The position numbers and the translations under genes are program-made. From assembly GCF_016757735.1 (NCBI RefSeq), contig NZ_CP068439.1, positions 1,240,001 to 1,304,000 on the forward strand: DNA of 64,000 nucleotides, in the 5' to 3' direction. Below are positions 15,649-25,545 of this stretch, piece after piece; position 1 is the first letter of the stretch, and every line of letters begins with the position of its first letter. Origin of the DNA: Aequorivita iocasae (GTDB taxonomy: Bacteria; Bacteroidota; Bacteroidia; Flavobacteriales; Flavobacteriaceae). The notes beneath the pieces were generated by a model, which saw only the letters and a program-made list of their open reading frames with translations, was not told the DNA's origin and did no database searches.

Positions 15649-16920
15649 ATGCTACAAGTAACCGACATCCGCGAAAACAAAGACAAATACATACAAGCCC
15701 TTGCCAAACGTGGCGTTGATGCTTCTTCGGTTTTTGAAGAAGTTTTAAGTTTAGATGAAGAACGCCGCGCTTCGCAAGCCCAATTGGATGATGTTTTGGC
15801 AAGGAGCAATTCCTATTCAAAGGAAATCGGGAAACTTTTTCAAAGCGGTGAAATACAAAAAGCAAACGAACTAAAAGAAAAAACAGTTGACTTGAAGGAA
15901 TCTTCAAAACTACTGAATGAGCAAATGCTTGCCGCTGCCGAAAAACTGCAGCAATTACTTTATACACTTCCTAATATCCCGAACGATTTGGTACCGTCCG
16001 GTACCGATGAAAACGATAATGAAGAGGTTTATAAAGAAGGCGAAATCCCAAAACTGGTTGAAGGCGCGCTTCCGCATTGGGAGCTTGCAAAAAAATACGA
16101 TTTAATAGATTTTGAGCTCGGTGTAAAAATTACCGGTGCAGGTTTTCCCGTTTATAAAGGGAAAGGTGCGCGTTTGCAAAGAGCGTTGATTTCTTATTTT
16201 TTGGATAAAAACACAAAAGCCGGATACACAGAATATCAAGTGCCTCATTTGGTGAACGAGGCCTCGGGCTATGGCACTGGACAACTTCCCGATAAAGAAG
16301 GGCAGATGTACCACGTGGGCATTGACGATCTTTATTTAATCCCTACCGCTGAGGTTCCTGTTACAAATATGTTCCGTGGCGATTTGCTGACTCATTCCGA
16401 ATTGCCAATTACATGTACGGGCTATACACCTTGTTTTCGCCGCGAGGCGGGAAGCTATGGTGCGCACGTTCGTGGTTTGAACCGTTTGCACCAATTTGAT
16501 AAAGTTGAAATCGTCCGCATTGAGCATCCCGATAATTCATACGCAGCTTTGGACGAAATGGTGGAGCACGTAAAAGAAATTCTTCGCGAATTGAAATTGC
16601 CATATAGAATTCTTCGTCTTTGCGGGGGCGATTTAGGTTTCACTTCAGCGTTGACCTATGATTTTGAAGTATTTTCAACCGCACAGGACCGTTGGTTGGA
16701 AATTTCCTCTGTTTCAAATTTTGAAACATTTCAAGCCAATAGATTGAAACTTCGCTTTAAGGACAAAGACGGTAAAAACAAACTTGCGCATACTTTAAAC
16801 GGAAGCGCTTTGGCTTTGCCGCGCGTTTTGGCCGGAATTATGGAAAATTACCAAACCGAGAACGGAATTAAGATTCCGGAAGTATTGGTGCCCTACTGTG
16901 GATTTGATTTTATCGGTTAA
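15649..16920 (+). CDS. serS: Seryl-tRNA synthetase
   Basis: Charges tRNA-Ser, including the tRNA-Ser(GGA) encoded at 60.9 kb. The 423-residue protein has the N-terminal coiled-coil arm (about 30-100) that grips the long variable arm. The class II catalytic core carries motif 2 FRREAGSYG near 263 and motif 3 ALPRVLAGIMEN near 384. Length and domain order are standard. It has its own promoter element and is followed by a 408-nt non-coding stretch. Confidence 0.96.
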   Translation: MLQVTDIRENKDKYIQALAKRGVDASSVFEEVLSLDEERRASQAQLDDVLARSNSYSKEIGKLFQSGEIQKANELKEKTVDLKESSKLLNEQMLAAAEKLQQLLYTLPNIPNDLVPSGTDENDNEEVYKEGEIPKLVEGALPHWELAKKYDLIDFELGVKITGAGFPVYKGKGARLQRALISYFLDKNTKAGYTEYQVPHLVNEASGYGTGQLPDKEGQMYHVGIDDLYLIPTAEVPVTNMFRGDLLTHSELPITCTGYTPCFRREAGSYGAHVRGLNRLHQFDKVEIVRIEHPDNSYAALDEMVEHVKEILRELKLPYRILRLCGGDLGFTSALTYDFEVFSTAQDRWLEISSVSNFETFQANRLKLRFKDKDGKNKLAHTLNGSALALPRVLAGIMENYQTENGIKIPEVLVPYCGFDFIG

Positions 16921-17328
16921 TTTTTTCGCTGCCAATTTATTGATTTTTTTGTCAAGTAGAAACGCAGGGGAAAGCTGTCCCACGTCTAATTTTTCAGTGA
17001 ATATTGGTAGTTGCTTGACGCTGTTTCTTCCTAAATAAGGTAGGGTTTTTTCATTTTCAGAAATTTTGGAAATGTTAAAAAAACTATGTTTGTAGTTTTC
17101 ATTTTTTGTAAACTTTTTATGCTCGGCAGGCTACTAAAATATTTTTATTGTTTTTAAATTCAATTATTTACAGAAAATTATTTTTAGAAATTTGTAAACA
17201 ATTGAAAATCACGTGTTGAAAACTTTGTTAAAAAACGCAAAGCTTTTTCTTCCAAACTACCTTTTAATTTCTCCATATTTGTTAGTCCCGAGTAGCGGCA
17301 AATTTTAACCTAAAAAACAACGGACAAT
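16921..17328. other. Long non-coding region upstream of nrdBA
   Basis: No gene is visible in this 408-nt stretch. It holds a perfect 7-bp inverted repeat, AAAACTA-TGTTTG-TAGTTTT (17080-17099), and a near-consensus -7 element TACCTTTT (17258-17265). I do not see convincing NrdR-type boxes. Its length suggests a regulated leader or promoter region for ribonucleotide reductase. Confidence 0.4.
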
Positions 17329-18306
17329 ATGAGTGCAATTGAACCAATTCTTCAGGAAAACAAAAACAGATTCGTAATCTTTCCCATCCAACACCACGAT
17401 ATTTGGGAGTGGTATAAAAAAAGCGAAGCGAGTTTTTGGACAGCCGAGGAAATTGATTTGCACCAAGATCTTACCGATTGGAATTCAAAACTTAATGACG
17501 ACGAGCGCTATTTCATAAAACATATTCTTGCATTTTTCGCCGCTTCGGATGGAATTGTGAATGAAAATCTTGCTGAAAATTTCGTAAATGAAGTGCAATA
17601 CAGCGAAGCGAAATTTTTCTACGGCTTCCAGATTATGATGGAAAACATCCACAGTGAAACCTATTCGTTGTTGATTGATACATATGTGAAGGATGAAAAG
17701 GAAAAGGACCAGCTTTTCAACGCAATCGAAACATTTCCGGCAATTAAAAAGAAAGCCGATTGGGCGCTGAAATGGATTGAAAGCGATTCATTTGCCGAGC
17801 GTTTGATTGCTTTTGCAGCGGTTGAAGGAATTTTCTTTTCAGGTGCATTTTGCTCTATTTTTTGGTTGAAAAAACGCGGCTTGATGCCCGGGCTAACTTT
17901 TTCCAATGAATTGATTTCCCGCGATGAAGGCGTTCATTGCGATTTTGCCGTGCATCTTCACAATCATCATTTGGTAAACAAGGTTCCAAAAGAGCGCATT
18001 CGCGAAATAATTGTGGACGCTTTAAATATTGAACGAGAATTTATTACCGAATCACTTCCGGTAAGTTTGATTGGTATGAATTCAAAATTGATGACGCAAT
18101 ATCTTGAATTTGTAACCGACAGACTTTTGGTTGAGTTGGATTGTGAAAAAGAATACAACGTTACCAATCCATTTGATTTTATGGATATGATTTCGCTTCA
18201 GGGCAAAACCAATTTCTTTGAAAAACGTGTGGGCGAATACCAAAAAGCCGGCGTTACCAACAAAGACAAGGAATCAAACAAAATCAGTTTCGACGCAGAT
18301 TTTTAG
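17329..18306 (+). CDS. nrdB: Class Ia ribonucleotide reductase, small (radical) subunit
   Basis: Holds the diiron-tyrosyl radical cofactor used to make deoxyribonucleotides. In this 325-residue protein the expected ligands D74, E105, H108, E166, E200 and H203 are present, with radical tyrosine Y112 four residues after H108 as in E. coli R2. This supports a standard class Ia enzyme rather than a tyrosine-free variant. nrdA follows after 116 nt containing a small GAAAGC/GCTTTC hairpin without a T-run, so read-through is likely. Confidence 0.96.
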   Translation: MSAIEPILQENKNRFVIFPIQHHDIWEWYKKSEASFWTAEEIDLHQDLTDWNSKLNDDERYFIKHILAFFAASDGIVNENLAENFVNEVQYSEAKFFYGFQIMMENIHSETYSLLIDTYVKDEKEKDQLFNAIETFPAIKKKADWALKWIESDSFAERLIAFAAVEGIFFSGAFCSIFWLKKRGLMPGLTFSNELISRDEGVHCDFAVHLHNHHLVNKVPKERIREIIVDALNIEREFITESLPVSLIGMNSKLMTQYLEFVTDRLLVELDCEKEYNVTNPFDFMDMISLQGKTNFFEKRVGEYQKAGVTNKDKESNKISFDADF

Positions 18307-18422
18307 AAAGCTCCCGCTTTCCCCAAAATATATAATTCAATATAATTAGTTGATTGTGTGCATTATCAGCATCGCGCACAAGGTTTTTCAGCTAAAATAC
18401 TAACCGATAAAATTTAAAAATT

Positions 18423-20837
18423 ATGAATGTAGTAAAAAGAGACGGCCGCAAAGAACCGATTATGTTCGATAAAATCACGGCACGAGTGCGCAAATTGTGC
18501 TATGGCTTAAACGAATTGGTTGACCCAGTGAAAGTAGCAATGCGCGTGATAGAAGGGCTTTACGATGGCGTAACCACCAGCGAGCTCGATAATTTGGCCG
18601 CTGAAATTGCGGCGACAATGACCACTTCGCACCCGGATTATGCACGTTTGGCCGCGCGCATCTCCGTTTCAAACCTTCATAAAAACACCAAAAAATCATT
18701 TTCGGAAGTGATGACGGATCTTTACGAATACGTGAATCCGCGTACCGGGAAAAAGGCTCCGTTGCTGAGCGATGAGGTTTTTGAAGTGATAAAAAATAAT
18801 GCCGAGGAATTGGATTCCACAATTATCTATAACCGTGATTTTGGGTATGACTATTTCGGTTTTAAAACTTTGGAACGTTCCTATTTATTGAAGCTGAACG
18901 GAAAAATAGCCGAGCGTCCGCAACATATGCTGATGCGTGTTTCCGTGGGCATCCATTTGGATGATTTGGCTGCCGTGAAGGAGACGTATGAATTGATGTC
19001 AAAGAAATATTTCACCCACGCAACGCCAACGCTTTTCAATAGTGGAACGCCGAAACCACAAATGTCTTCCTGCTTTTTGCTTGCTATGAAAGATGACAGT
19101 ATCGACGGTATTTATGACACTTTGAAACAAACCGCAAAAATTTCACAATCTGCCGGCGGAATCGGCCTTTCTATCCACAACGTTCGCGCAACGGGATCGT
19201 ACATTGGTGGAACCAACGGAACTTCAAATGGAATCGTGCCGATGCTTCGCGTGTTCAACGATACTGCGCGTTATGTGGATCAAGGCGGTGGAAAACGAAA
19301 AGGAAGTTTCGCAATATATGTGGAACCCTGGCACGCTGATATTTTCGACTTTTTGGATTTGAAGAAAAACCACGGAAAAGAGGAAATGCGCGCCCGCGAT
19401 CTATTTTATGCGATGTGGATTCCGGATTTATTTATGAAACGTGTGCAGGATGATGCTGAATGGACGCTTATGTGCCCCAACGAATGTCCAGGACTTTTTG
19501 AATGCCACAGCGAGGAATTTGAAGCGCTGTACCACAAATATGAATCTGAAAAGAAAGGCCGAAAAACGGTAAAGGCCCGCGAACTTTGGGAGAAAATTTT
19601 GGAATCGCAGATTGAGACCGGTACACCGTATATGCTTTACAAAGATGCGGCGAACCGAAAGAGCAACCAGAAAAATTTGGGAACCATAAAGTCGTCAAAC
19701 CTATGTACGGAAATTATGGAATACACTTCACCGGACGAAGTTGCGGTCTGTAATTTGGCTTCCATCGCCCTGCCGATGTTTGTAAAGAATGGCGAGTTTG
19801 ACCACAAAGAACTTTTCAAAGTAACCAAACGCGTAACCAAAAACCTGAACCGCGTAATTGATAGAAATTATTATCCGGTGATTGAAGCGCAAAATTCAAA
19901 TTTCCGTCACCGTCCTGTTGGATTGGGAATCCAAGGTTTGGCTGATGCATTTATTATGCTCCGTTTGCCTTTCACAAGCGATGAAGCTAAAAAATTGAAC
20001 CAAGAAATATTTGAAACGCTTTATTTTGCTGCCGTAACCGCTTCCATGGAAGAAGCAAAGGCAGACGGGCCCTATGAAAGCTATAAAGGATCGCCAATTT
20101 CCGAAGGACTTTTCCAGCATAATTTATGGGGAATAAATGATGAGGAATTGAGCGGCCGCTGGGATTGGGGTAAACTGCGAAAAGATGTAAAAAAACACGG
20201 CGTGCGCAATTCACTTTTGGTGGCGCCAATGCCGACTGCTTCCACTTCGCAGATCCTTGGAAATAATGAGGCTTTTGAGCCGTACACTTCAAATATTTAT
20301 ACACGTCGCGTACTTTCCGGGGAATTCATCGTTGTGAACCAACACCTTTTGGAGGATTTGGTTGCGCTTGGTTTGTGGAATGAGGATTTGAAAGAAGAAA
20401 TCATGCGTGCCAACGGTTCCATTCAAGATGTGGAAATAATTCCGCAGGATTTGAAGGAACTTTATAAAACTGTTTGGGAGCTGTCGATGAAGGATATTAT
20501 TGATATGAGCCGCCAACGTGGTTATTTCATTGATCAAAGCCAATCGTTGAACCTATTTATGGAAAACGCAAATATGGCAAAATTAACCTCGATGCACTTT
20601 TATGCGTGGAAAAGCGGCCTAAAAACCGGAATGTATTATCTAAGGACAAAAAGTGCCGTGGATGCTATTAAATTCACACTTAAAAAGGAAGATAAAAAAG
20701 AAACTGTTGGTGCTGAGGCTACAGCGATTGTAGCGGAAAATGTTTCAACAAAACCAATGACGCCGCAAGAATTACGGGAAATGCTTGCGCAATCCAAAAA
20801 CGCGGCGGATGATGATTGTTTGATGTGCGGGTCCTAA
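18423..20837 (+). CDS. nrdA: Class Ia ribonucleotide reductase, large (catalytic) subunit
   Basis: An 804-residue protein with an N-terminal ATP-cone (about 1-90) for allosteric activity control. Catalytic cysteines are C217 and C443. The NLCTE motif (426-430) holds the thiyl-radical cysteine C428 and E430. The C-terminal CLMCGS provides the swinging redox pair C799/C802. All key residues are intact, so the enzyme should be fully active with the NrdB encoded upstream. A terminator hairpin follows. Confidence 0.97.
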   Translation: MNVVKRDGRKEPIMFDKITARVRKLCYGLNELVDPVKVAMRVIEGLYDGVTTSELDNLAAEIAATMTTSHPDYARLAARISVSNLHKNTKKSFSEVMTDLYEYVNPRTGKKAPLLSDEVFEVIKNNAEELDSTIIYNRDFGYDYFGFKTLERSYLLKLNGKIAERPQHMLMRVSVGIHLDDLAAVKETYELMSKKYFTHATPTLFNSGTPKPQMSSCFLLAMKDDSIDGIYDTLKQTAKISQSAGGIGLSIHNVRATGSYIGGTNGTSNGIVPMLRVFNDTARYVDQGGGKRKGSFAIYVEPWHADIFDFLDLKKNHGKEEMRARDLFYAMWIPDLFMKRVQDDAEWTLMCPNECPGLFECHSEEFEALYHKYESEKKGRKTVKARELWEKILESQIETGTPYMLYKDAANRKSNQKNLGTIKSSNLCTEIMEYTSPDEVAVCNLASIALPMFVKNGEFDHKELFKVTKRVTKNLNRVIDRNYYPVIEAQNSNFRHRPVGLGIQGLADAFIMLRLPFTSDEAKKLNQEIFETLYFAAVTASMEEAKADGPYESYKGSPISEGLFQHNLWGINDEELSGRWDWGKLRKDVKKHGVRNSLLVAPMPTASTSQILGNNEAFEPYTSNIYTRRVLSGEFIVVNQHLLEDLVALGLWNEDLKEEIMRANGSIQDVEIIPQDLKELYKTVWELSMKDIIDMSRQRGYFIDQSQSLNLFMENANMAKLTSMHFYAWKSGLKTGMYYLRTKSAVDAIKFTLKKEDKKETVGAEATAIVAENVSTKPMTPQELREMLAQSKNAADDDCLMCGS

Positions 20838-20857
20838 AATTTATTCATACTTTTTTG

Positions 20858-20886
20858 AAAAGGAAGGCAATTGTCTTCCTTTTTTT
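20858..20886 (+). terminator. Intrinsic terminator of nrdBA
   Basis: AAAAGGAAG pairs with CTTCCTTTT around a short loop, followed by a T-run. It starts 20 nt after the nrdA stop. Confidence 0.8.
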
Positions 20887-20924
20887 ATGGATTATTTTAT
20901 ATTAGCCTTTTTATAAATTGGATT

Positions 20925-21422
20925 ATGGAAGACTTACTTATTGCCTCGAAAATCTGTTCCCAATGCAATTCTGAGATAGAATTGGATCAGAAATATTGTA
21001 ATGATTGTGGATACCCAGAAGGGGGAACAACACAAGAACAATCAGGTTTTCATGCAAGGCAAGTGATGAAAAAGAGAGGTCAGGCGGAAGCTTCATCCCT
21101 AATTAAAAAAGGGAGGAACAGTCTTTTTGTAGTTGCCGCAATTGCTTTTTTATCTGGGTTATATTATTTTTTTAAACTTGATGACTCATCCGTCTTAATA
21201 GTAAATTCAATTCTTTCAATAAGTTATTTATTACTGGGTTTTTGGTCACAGAAACGTCCTTTGGTAGCTTTGATTTTAGGATTACTGGTTTATTTGACAA
21301 CGCTCGTCTTGAATGGTTTGATTGAGCCCGAAACGATTTATAAGGGTCTATTGATAAAAGGTTTCATAATTGTTTATTTATCGAAAGGAATTAATTCTGC
21401 GTTACAACTCCGCAATGCTTAA
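20925..21422 (+). CDS. Zinc-ribbon membrane protein of unknown function
   Basis: A 165-residue protein with an N-terminal zinc ribbon (C11, C14, C25, C28) followed by about three to four hydrophobic helices between residues 65 and 160. I chose the ATG at 20925 because the longer frame runs into the nrdA terminator and adds hydrophobic residues before the zinc ribbon. The next gene starts 4 nt after its stop and also opens with a zinc ribbon, so the two are probably one operon. No function can be assigned. Confidence 0.65.
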   Translation: MEDLLIASKICSQCNSEIELDQKYCNDCGYPEGGTTQEQSGFHARQVMKKRGQAEASSLIKKGRNSLFVVAAIAFLSGLYYFFKLDDSSVLIVNSILSISYLLLGFWSQKRPLVALILGLLVYLTTLVLNGLIEPETIYKGLLIKGFIIVYLSKGINSALQLRNA

Positions 21423-21426
21423 ATAG

Positions 21427-22191
21427 ATGTTGTTGAGCTGTAAATATTGTAGTGCTCCTGTAAAACAACACGCGAAATATTGTGGTGGTTGCGGAAAAGC
21501 AATCCAGCAAAGCAAACACGGAATTGAAAGCAAAAGTGTACAACTTGTAATTGCCTTTTACCTCACATTTCTCCTTTATTCAATAATTGCTTTTTTTATT
21601 TATAAAGAGGATGAGATTACCCTCCAGACTGAAATTATAATTGAATCTATATTTATTGTACTTACATTATTTTTCAGCTTCTTCGATTTTAAAAAGATTC
21701 TTGCCCTATATAATGTGAAATATATTTCATGGCAAAGTATGATTTTTGGGATTGTTTTTCCAATTTTTACCGCAATAGTAGTATACATATTTGTTGAAGA
21801 AATTAATAGTTTATTATTTGATGAATCAGACAATATATTTTACGAATATGCGGCCTATAACTATCCATTGTTTTGGGCATTGCTATTTACCGTAATATTC
21901 CCACCGATTTTTGAAGAATTGGCTTTTCGGGGCTTTTTGTTCAATCAGTTGAGAAACTTCGCAAATCCCTGGGTAACCATTATAGCTACGGCTTTTATTT
22001 TTGCACTTGTTCATTTTTCCTTTCTGTCCATTTTATGGATATTTCCTTTTGGGATGGTGTTGGGCTACTTAAGGTATCGTTATAAAACCCTTTGGTTAGG
22101 AATGCTTGTGCATTTTATTCAAAACCTTTTGGTTTTAATGATCGATTATTACTATTTCCAAAACGATCCCTTCAAGGATTTGTTTTTATAG
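21427..22191 (+). CDS. Zinc-ribbon CPBP-family intramembrane protease
   Basis: A 254-residue protein. A zinc ribbon (C5, C8, C19, C22) precedes a CPBP/CAAX-type glutamic protease domain with EELAFRG at 163-169, H196 and H229, the residues that form the active site in the Rce1-like family. At least six hydrophobic segments are visible. Bacterial members are linked to prenyl-protein-like processing, bacteriocin self-immunity or membrane protein turnover; the substrate here is unknown. It ends at a strong hairpin shared with the convergent downstream gene. Confidence 0.82.
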   Translation: MLLSCKYCSAPVKQHAKYCGGCGKAIQQSKHGIESKSVQLVIAFYLTFLLYSIIAFFIYKEDEITLQTEIIIESIFIVLTLFFSFFDFKKILALYNVKYISWQSMIFGIVFPIFTAIVVYIFVEEINSLLFDESDNIFYEYAAYNYPLFWALLFTVIFPPIFEELAFRGFLFNQLRNFANPWVTIIATAFIFALVHFSFLSILWIFPFGMVLGYLRYRYKTLWLGMLVHFIQNLLVLMIDYYYFQNDPFKDLFL

Positions 22192-22194
22192 CGA

Positions 22195-22230
22195 AAATGC
22201 CGCAGCGTTTAAATAAACACTGCGGCATTT
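22195..22230. terminator. Bidirectional terminator-like hairpin
   Basis: AAATGCCGCAG (22195-22205) pairs perfectly with CTGCGGCATTT (22220-22230). It lies between convergent genes ending at 22191 and 22252. T-runs are short, so termination strength is uncertain. Confidence 0.65.
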
Positions 22231-22251
22231 GAGTTGTTGAATTCGCTTATA

Positions 22252-23028
22252 TTATTCCTGATCTTTTGGCATAGACATTTTGGTATATTCCAAAACCAGT
22301 GCGCTAAACCAATCCCAATTGATTGATTTGTAAGGATACTTTGCCATAAATTCAGCGTTATCCCCAAATAGAAATTCATAATTTTCTTCAAAATCACTTT
22401 TTGGGAGCCAAAATACTTTATCTCCTTTTTGAACATAATACGATTTTACAACGCCACCGCCAATGGTAGGGCCAGGGCCCATTTTAAATCCAGAAGATTC
22501 CTTTGCGAAGGGATCGTGGTAAACCGAGATTATTTGGCTGAATTCAGGATTGATCAATTGCATTAAAAATTCCTTTTCGTCTTTCTTGTTTTTTAGGGAA
22601 ACTTTTTGGTTTACGAAATAAATTTGATCGTTGCTCGTCAATTTTTTTGTGCTGTTTCTTCTTCCCATCCCGAAATTACTGAACTTTTGTGAGACCTTTC
22701 CGAACTTCTCCCAACCGCTAGCATACAGATAGGCTTCCGCAATTTGTGATGCGTCATAGGTTTCTTTTTTGTCTGTAACACTGTCCTTAAAAACAATTTG
22801 GGCAATCTGTCCTTTTTTGGTTACCACTCCTTTGCAGTATCCCTTGTGTTCTGAACCGTCTTTCATAATAACGGTTGATACTTTTTTTGTGGCCGGTTGG
22901 TCAAAACCTTCATTGAAATAATAGGTTTTCAGCATATCCTTTTCCTCGTCACTATATTTAACCTTGTCTTGTGCAGAGACAAAACCACAGGCTATCATAA
23001 ATACAATAGATAAAAATTTTAGTTTCAT
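22252..23028 (-). CDS. Secreted protein of unknown function
   Basis: A 258-residue protein with a clear signal peptide (MKLKFLSIVFMIACGFVSAQ). I chose the ATG at 23028 because the longer frame adds 31 non-signal residues in front of it. The mature part is hydrophilic with no motif I recognise and no T9SS sorting tail. It sits downstream of the PiT gene on the same strand, but a terminator lies between them. Confidence 0.65.
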   Translation of the reverse strand: MKLKFLSIVFMIACGFVSAQDKVKYSDEEKDMLKTYYFNEGFDQPATKKVSTVIMKDGSEHKGYCKGVVTKKGQIAQIVFKDSVTDKKETYDASQIAEAYLYASGWEKFGKVSQKFSNFGMGRRNSTKKLTSNDQIYFVNQKVSLKNKKDEKEFLMQLINPEFSQIISVYHDPFAKESSGFKMGPGPTIGGGVVKSYYVQKGDKVFWLPKSDFEENYEFLFGDNAEFMAKYPYKSINWDWFSALVLEYTKMSMPKDQE

Positions 23029-23178
23029 AATTTTAAGATTTATTGGTTGCTGAAACAATATTCCAACATAAAATTTAAACGAAGAATTTTTTTGATGGAA
23101 AATAGGTCCGTAAGGCATCAAAATACGGCAGATGCCCTATGCTTTTGATGAAAGAATCTCAAGGAGGTGGGTAAAAAT

Positions 23179-23205
23179 AAAGGAGCCTCCAATGGAGGCT
23201 CCTTT
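23179..23205 (-). terminator. Intrinsic terminator of the phosphate transport genes
   Basis: A perfect 12-bp stem (AAAGGAGCCTCC with GGAGGCTCCTTT) and 3-nt loop, read on the minus strand 19 nt after the PiT stop codon. Confidence 0.75.
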
Positions 23206-23223
23206 AATCAAATTTTATTAAAA

Positions 23224-25467
23224 TTAAGCTTTCTTATAGCTTGTGTAATATTCTTCCATTAAATTCATCAAGGCCGTTACCAAATCTTTTGTTTCCAACA
23301 GAAGGCTGAAATACAAGGTGGTATTTTTGGGGCTTGATTCCTCGGTGCGGGTTCGTGCTATTTGCTTTTCAATTTTATGTGAAAGGCTTTGGAAAATCTC
23401 ATCCTTTTTATCAAGTACTTTTCCAATTCTTTGAAATTCCTTTTTGTGGAAAATATCTTCAATTTCATTTAAAAGTTCTTCCAAATGTTGATCTATTTCC
23501 TGTAAATCCTTTATTTGGTTAAAGCGAAGCGCCTTGTGATTGTTGTTCACGTGCTTGTAGCTCGCTTTTGAAATAAATTCCAAAGACTGCACCACATCGG
23601 TCAAATAGCCAAGGATAATAATATAGAAGTTGCTTCCGCGGACGCTGGTTTCATCAAGATTCTTGATGAAATAGAAGATATTGTCCCGCAGTTCCTCAAC
23701 TTCGTCATTCAATTTATTTACGCCTTTTTTGCTCTTTTTCAATTTTTTGGTGTCTTGTTTGGCAAGACCCCGGAGCATATCAGTATAAATTTTGTTGGAA
23801 CGTGAAACCACATTGCTTATGTTTTCAGCACTTTCCTGAATAATTCCTTGGACGGTTTTGCTTTCGGTTTTCTTCAAGCCGGTTTTGTCCAATTTCAGTT
23901 TTACTTTGTTTTTATGTGAAATGTAATTTCGAACTAACAAAAGAATAGCTAATAATAGCAATACGGCTATCATAGCGCCTCTTCCTATAAATATTAAATA
24001 GGTAAGAGTTCCTGCTGCTACAAATGCTACAAAAGCAGTAAAAAACCATCCGCCAATTACATTCATTACCCCGGCAACTCGGTAAACTGCACTTTCGCGG
24101 CCCCAAGCTCTATCTGCAAGTGAAGTACCCATTGCAACCATGAAAGTTACGTATGTGGTGGAAAGGGGCAATTTCATAGAAGTTGCAGTGGCAATCAATA
24201 TTCCGGCAACCATAAGGTTTATGGAGGCGCGAATCATATCAAAAGCGGGAAGCTCATAGGTTTTATGTTTTGGAAGGTTAACAACCGGTTTCTCAAAACG
24301 CTTGTCTATTTTCTCTTGAAGCGATTGTGGGATAATATAATCAAAGTAGGTTGCCAATTGGGTACTTGATTTTACTAAGAATCTTGAAAGCATGTTTGGG
24401 CTAAACTTTTCATGGCCCTCGCCTTGGCGTGCAAGATCAATCTCGGTATCAGAAACGGTACGCGCTTTTTTGGAAAACCACAAAGTGAGCACCATAACAC
24501 CCCCTGCAATAAAGAGAAGCATAGGTTCTGCTGGAACTTTTTCGGCAAGACTCTGCATGGTATATTCTGAAGCGGCCACGCCAGAAGCTGACCAGTCTAT
24601 ATAACTGTGGTACGCCGCCATAGGAACGCCTATAAAGTTTACCAGATCATTTCCGGCAAAGGCCAGCGCTAGACTAAAAGTACCTACCGCAATTACGATA
24701 ATTAAAATATTCTTTTTGAAGATCATCATAAAAAGCTGTGAGAAAACAGTCCAAAAAACAAAGCTTCCGCCTATTAATAACCAAGTATCGCTTTCAACTA
24801 TATCTTTAAAACTTCCGTAAAATGGAGTGCCTTTTAATCCTTTTACAAGAATGAAATAACTGATACAGGTAAGAGCCAAACCTCCAAAAATGGCTCCTAT
24901 ATATTTCATTTTTCTTTCCACATGAAATGTAAAGACCAGGCGCGATAAGTATTGTACAACCGCCCCCACAGTAAATGCAATTGCTACCGATAAGAGTATC
25001 CCTGTAATGATTTCAATTGCTTTTTCGGTATTGATATATTTTGTGATAGCGGAAATTGTTTCCGCATCGTTATGCCCTATTTTTATAAGCGCCATAATAA
25101 CTGCAGCGCCCAAAAGTTCAAACACAATGGAAACCGTAGTAGAAGTGGGTAAGCCTATAGTGTTGAAAAAATCCAGCAATAAGATATCAGTAATCATTAC
25201 GGCCATGAAGATGATCATTATTTCATCAAAGTAAAATTCACCGGGGACGAAGATTCCTTTGCGTGCAACTTCCATCATTCCACTTGAGAAAACGGCTCCA
25301 ATGAAGATGCCCAAACTGGCAATTATCAAAATGGTTCGAAAGGAAAGGGCTTTAGAGCCAATGGCCGAGTTTAGGAAGTTTACCGCATCATTACTGACCC
25401 CAACCACCAAATCTGCAATTGCAAGTGCTGCAAGAGCGACAATCATTAATAAATAAATGTTATCCAT
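23224..25467 (-). CDS. pit: Inorganic phosphate transporter, PiT family, with PhoU-like tail
   Basis: A 747-residue inner-membrane phosphate symporter. The N-terminal PHO4 signature GVSNDAVNFLNSAIGSKA is near 23-40. A second half with the repeated signature is near 430, and there are about ten membrane helices. Residues from about 540 to 740 are a soluble helical region resembling PhoU, a fused regulatory tail seen in Bacteroidota. It is much longer than E. coli PitA (about 500). The porin gene lies 78 nt upstream on the same strand, so the two are probably one phosphate-uptake operon. Confidence 0.9.
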   Translation of the reverse strand: MDNIYLLMIVALAALAIADLVVGVSNDAVNFLNSAIGSKALSFRTILIIASLGIFIGAVFSSGMMEVARKGIFVPGEFYFDEIMIIFMAVMITDILLLDFFNTIGLPTSTTVSIVFELLGAAVIMALIKIGHNDAETISAITKYINTEKAIEIITGILLSVAIAFTVGAVVQYLSRLVFTFHVERKMKYIGAIFGGLALTCISYFILVKGLKGTPFYGSFKDIVESDTWLLIGGSFVFWTVFSQLFMMIFKKNILIIVIAVGTFSLALAFAGNDLVNFIGVPMAAYHSYIDWSASGVAASEYTMQSLAEKVPAEPMLLFIAGGVMVLTLWFSKKARTVSDTEIDLARQGEGHEKFSPNMLSRFLVKSSTQLATYFDYIIPQSLQEKIDKRFEKPVVNLPKHKTYELPAFDMIRASINLMVAGILIATATSMKLPLSTTYVTFMVAMGTSLADRAWGRESAVYRVAGVMNVIGGWFFTAFVAFVAAGTLTYLIFIGRGAMIAVLLLLAILLLVRNYISHKNKVKLKLDKTGLKKTESKTVQGIIQESAENISNVVSRSNKIYTDMLRGLAKQDTKKLKKSKKGVNKLNDEVEELRDNIFYFIKNLDETSVRGSNFYIIILGYLTDVVQSLEFISKASYKHVNNNHKALRFNQIKDLQEIDQHLEELLNEIEDIFHKKEFQRIGKVLDKKDEIFQSLSHKIEKQIARTRTEESSPKNTTLYFSLLLETKDLVTALMNLMEEYYTSYKKA

Positions 25468-25545
25468 TCTAGTTTTAATTAAGTTGGTGCAAATTTCCTA
25501 TATAAAATAGGATTGATTGTTACCAAATTGTTATCTGTATTTTTC

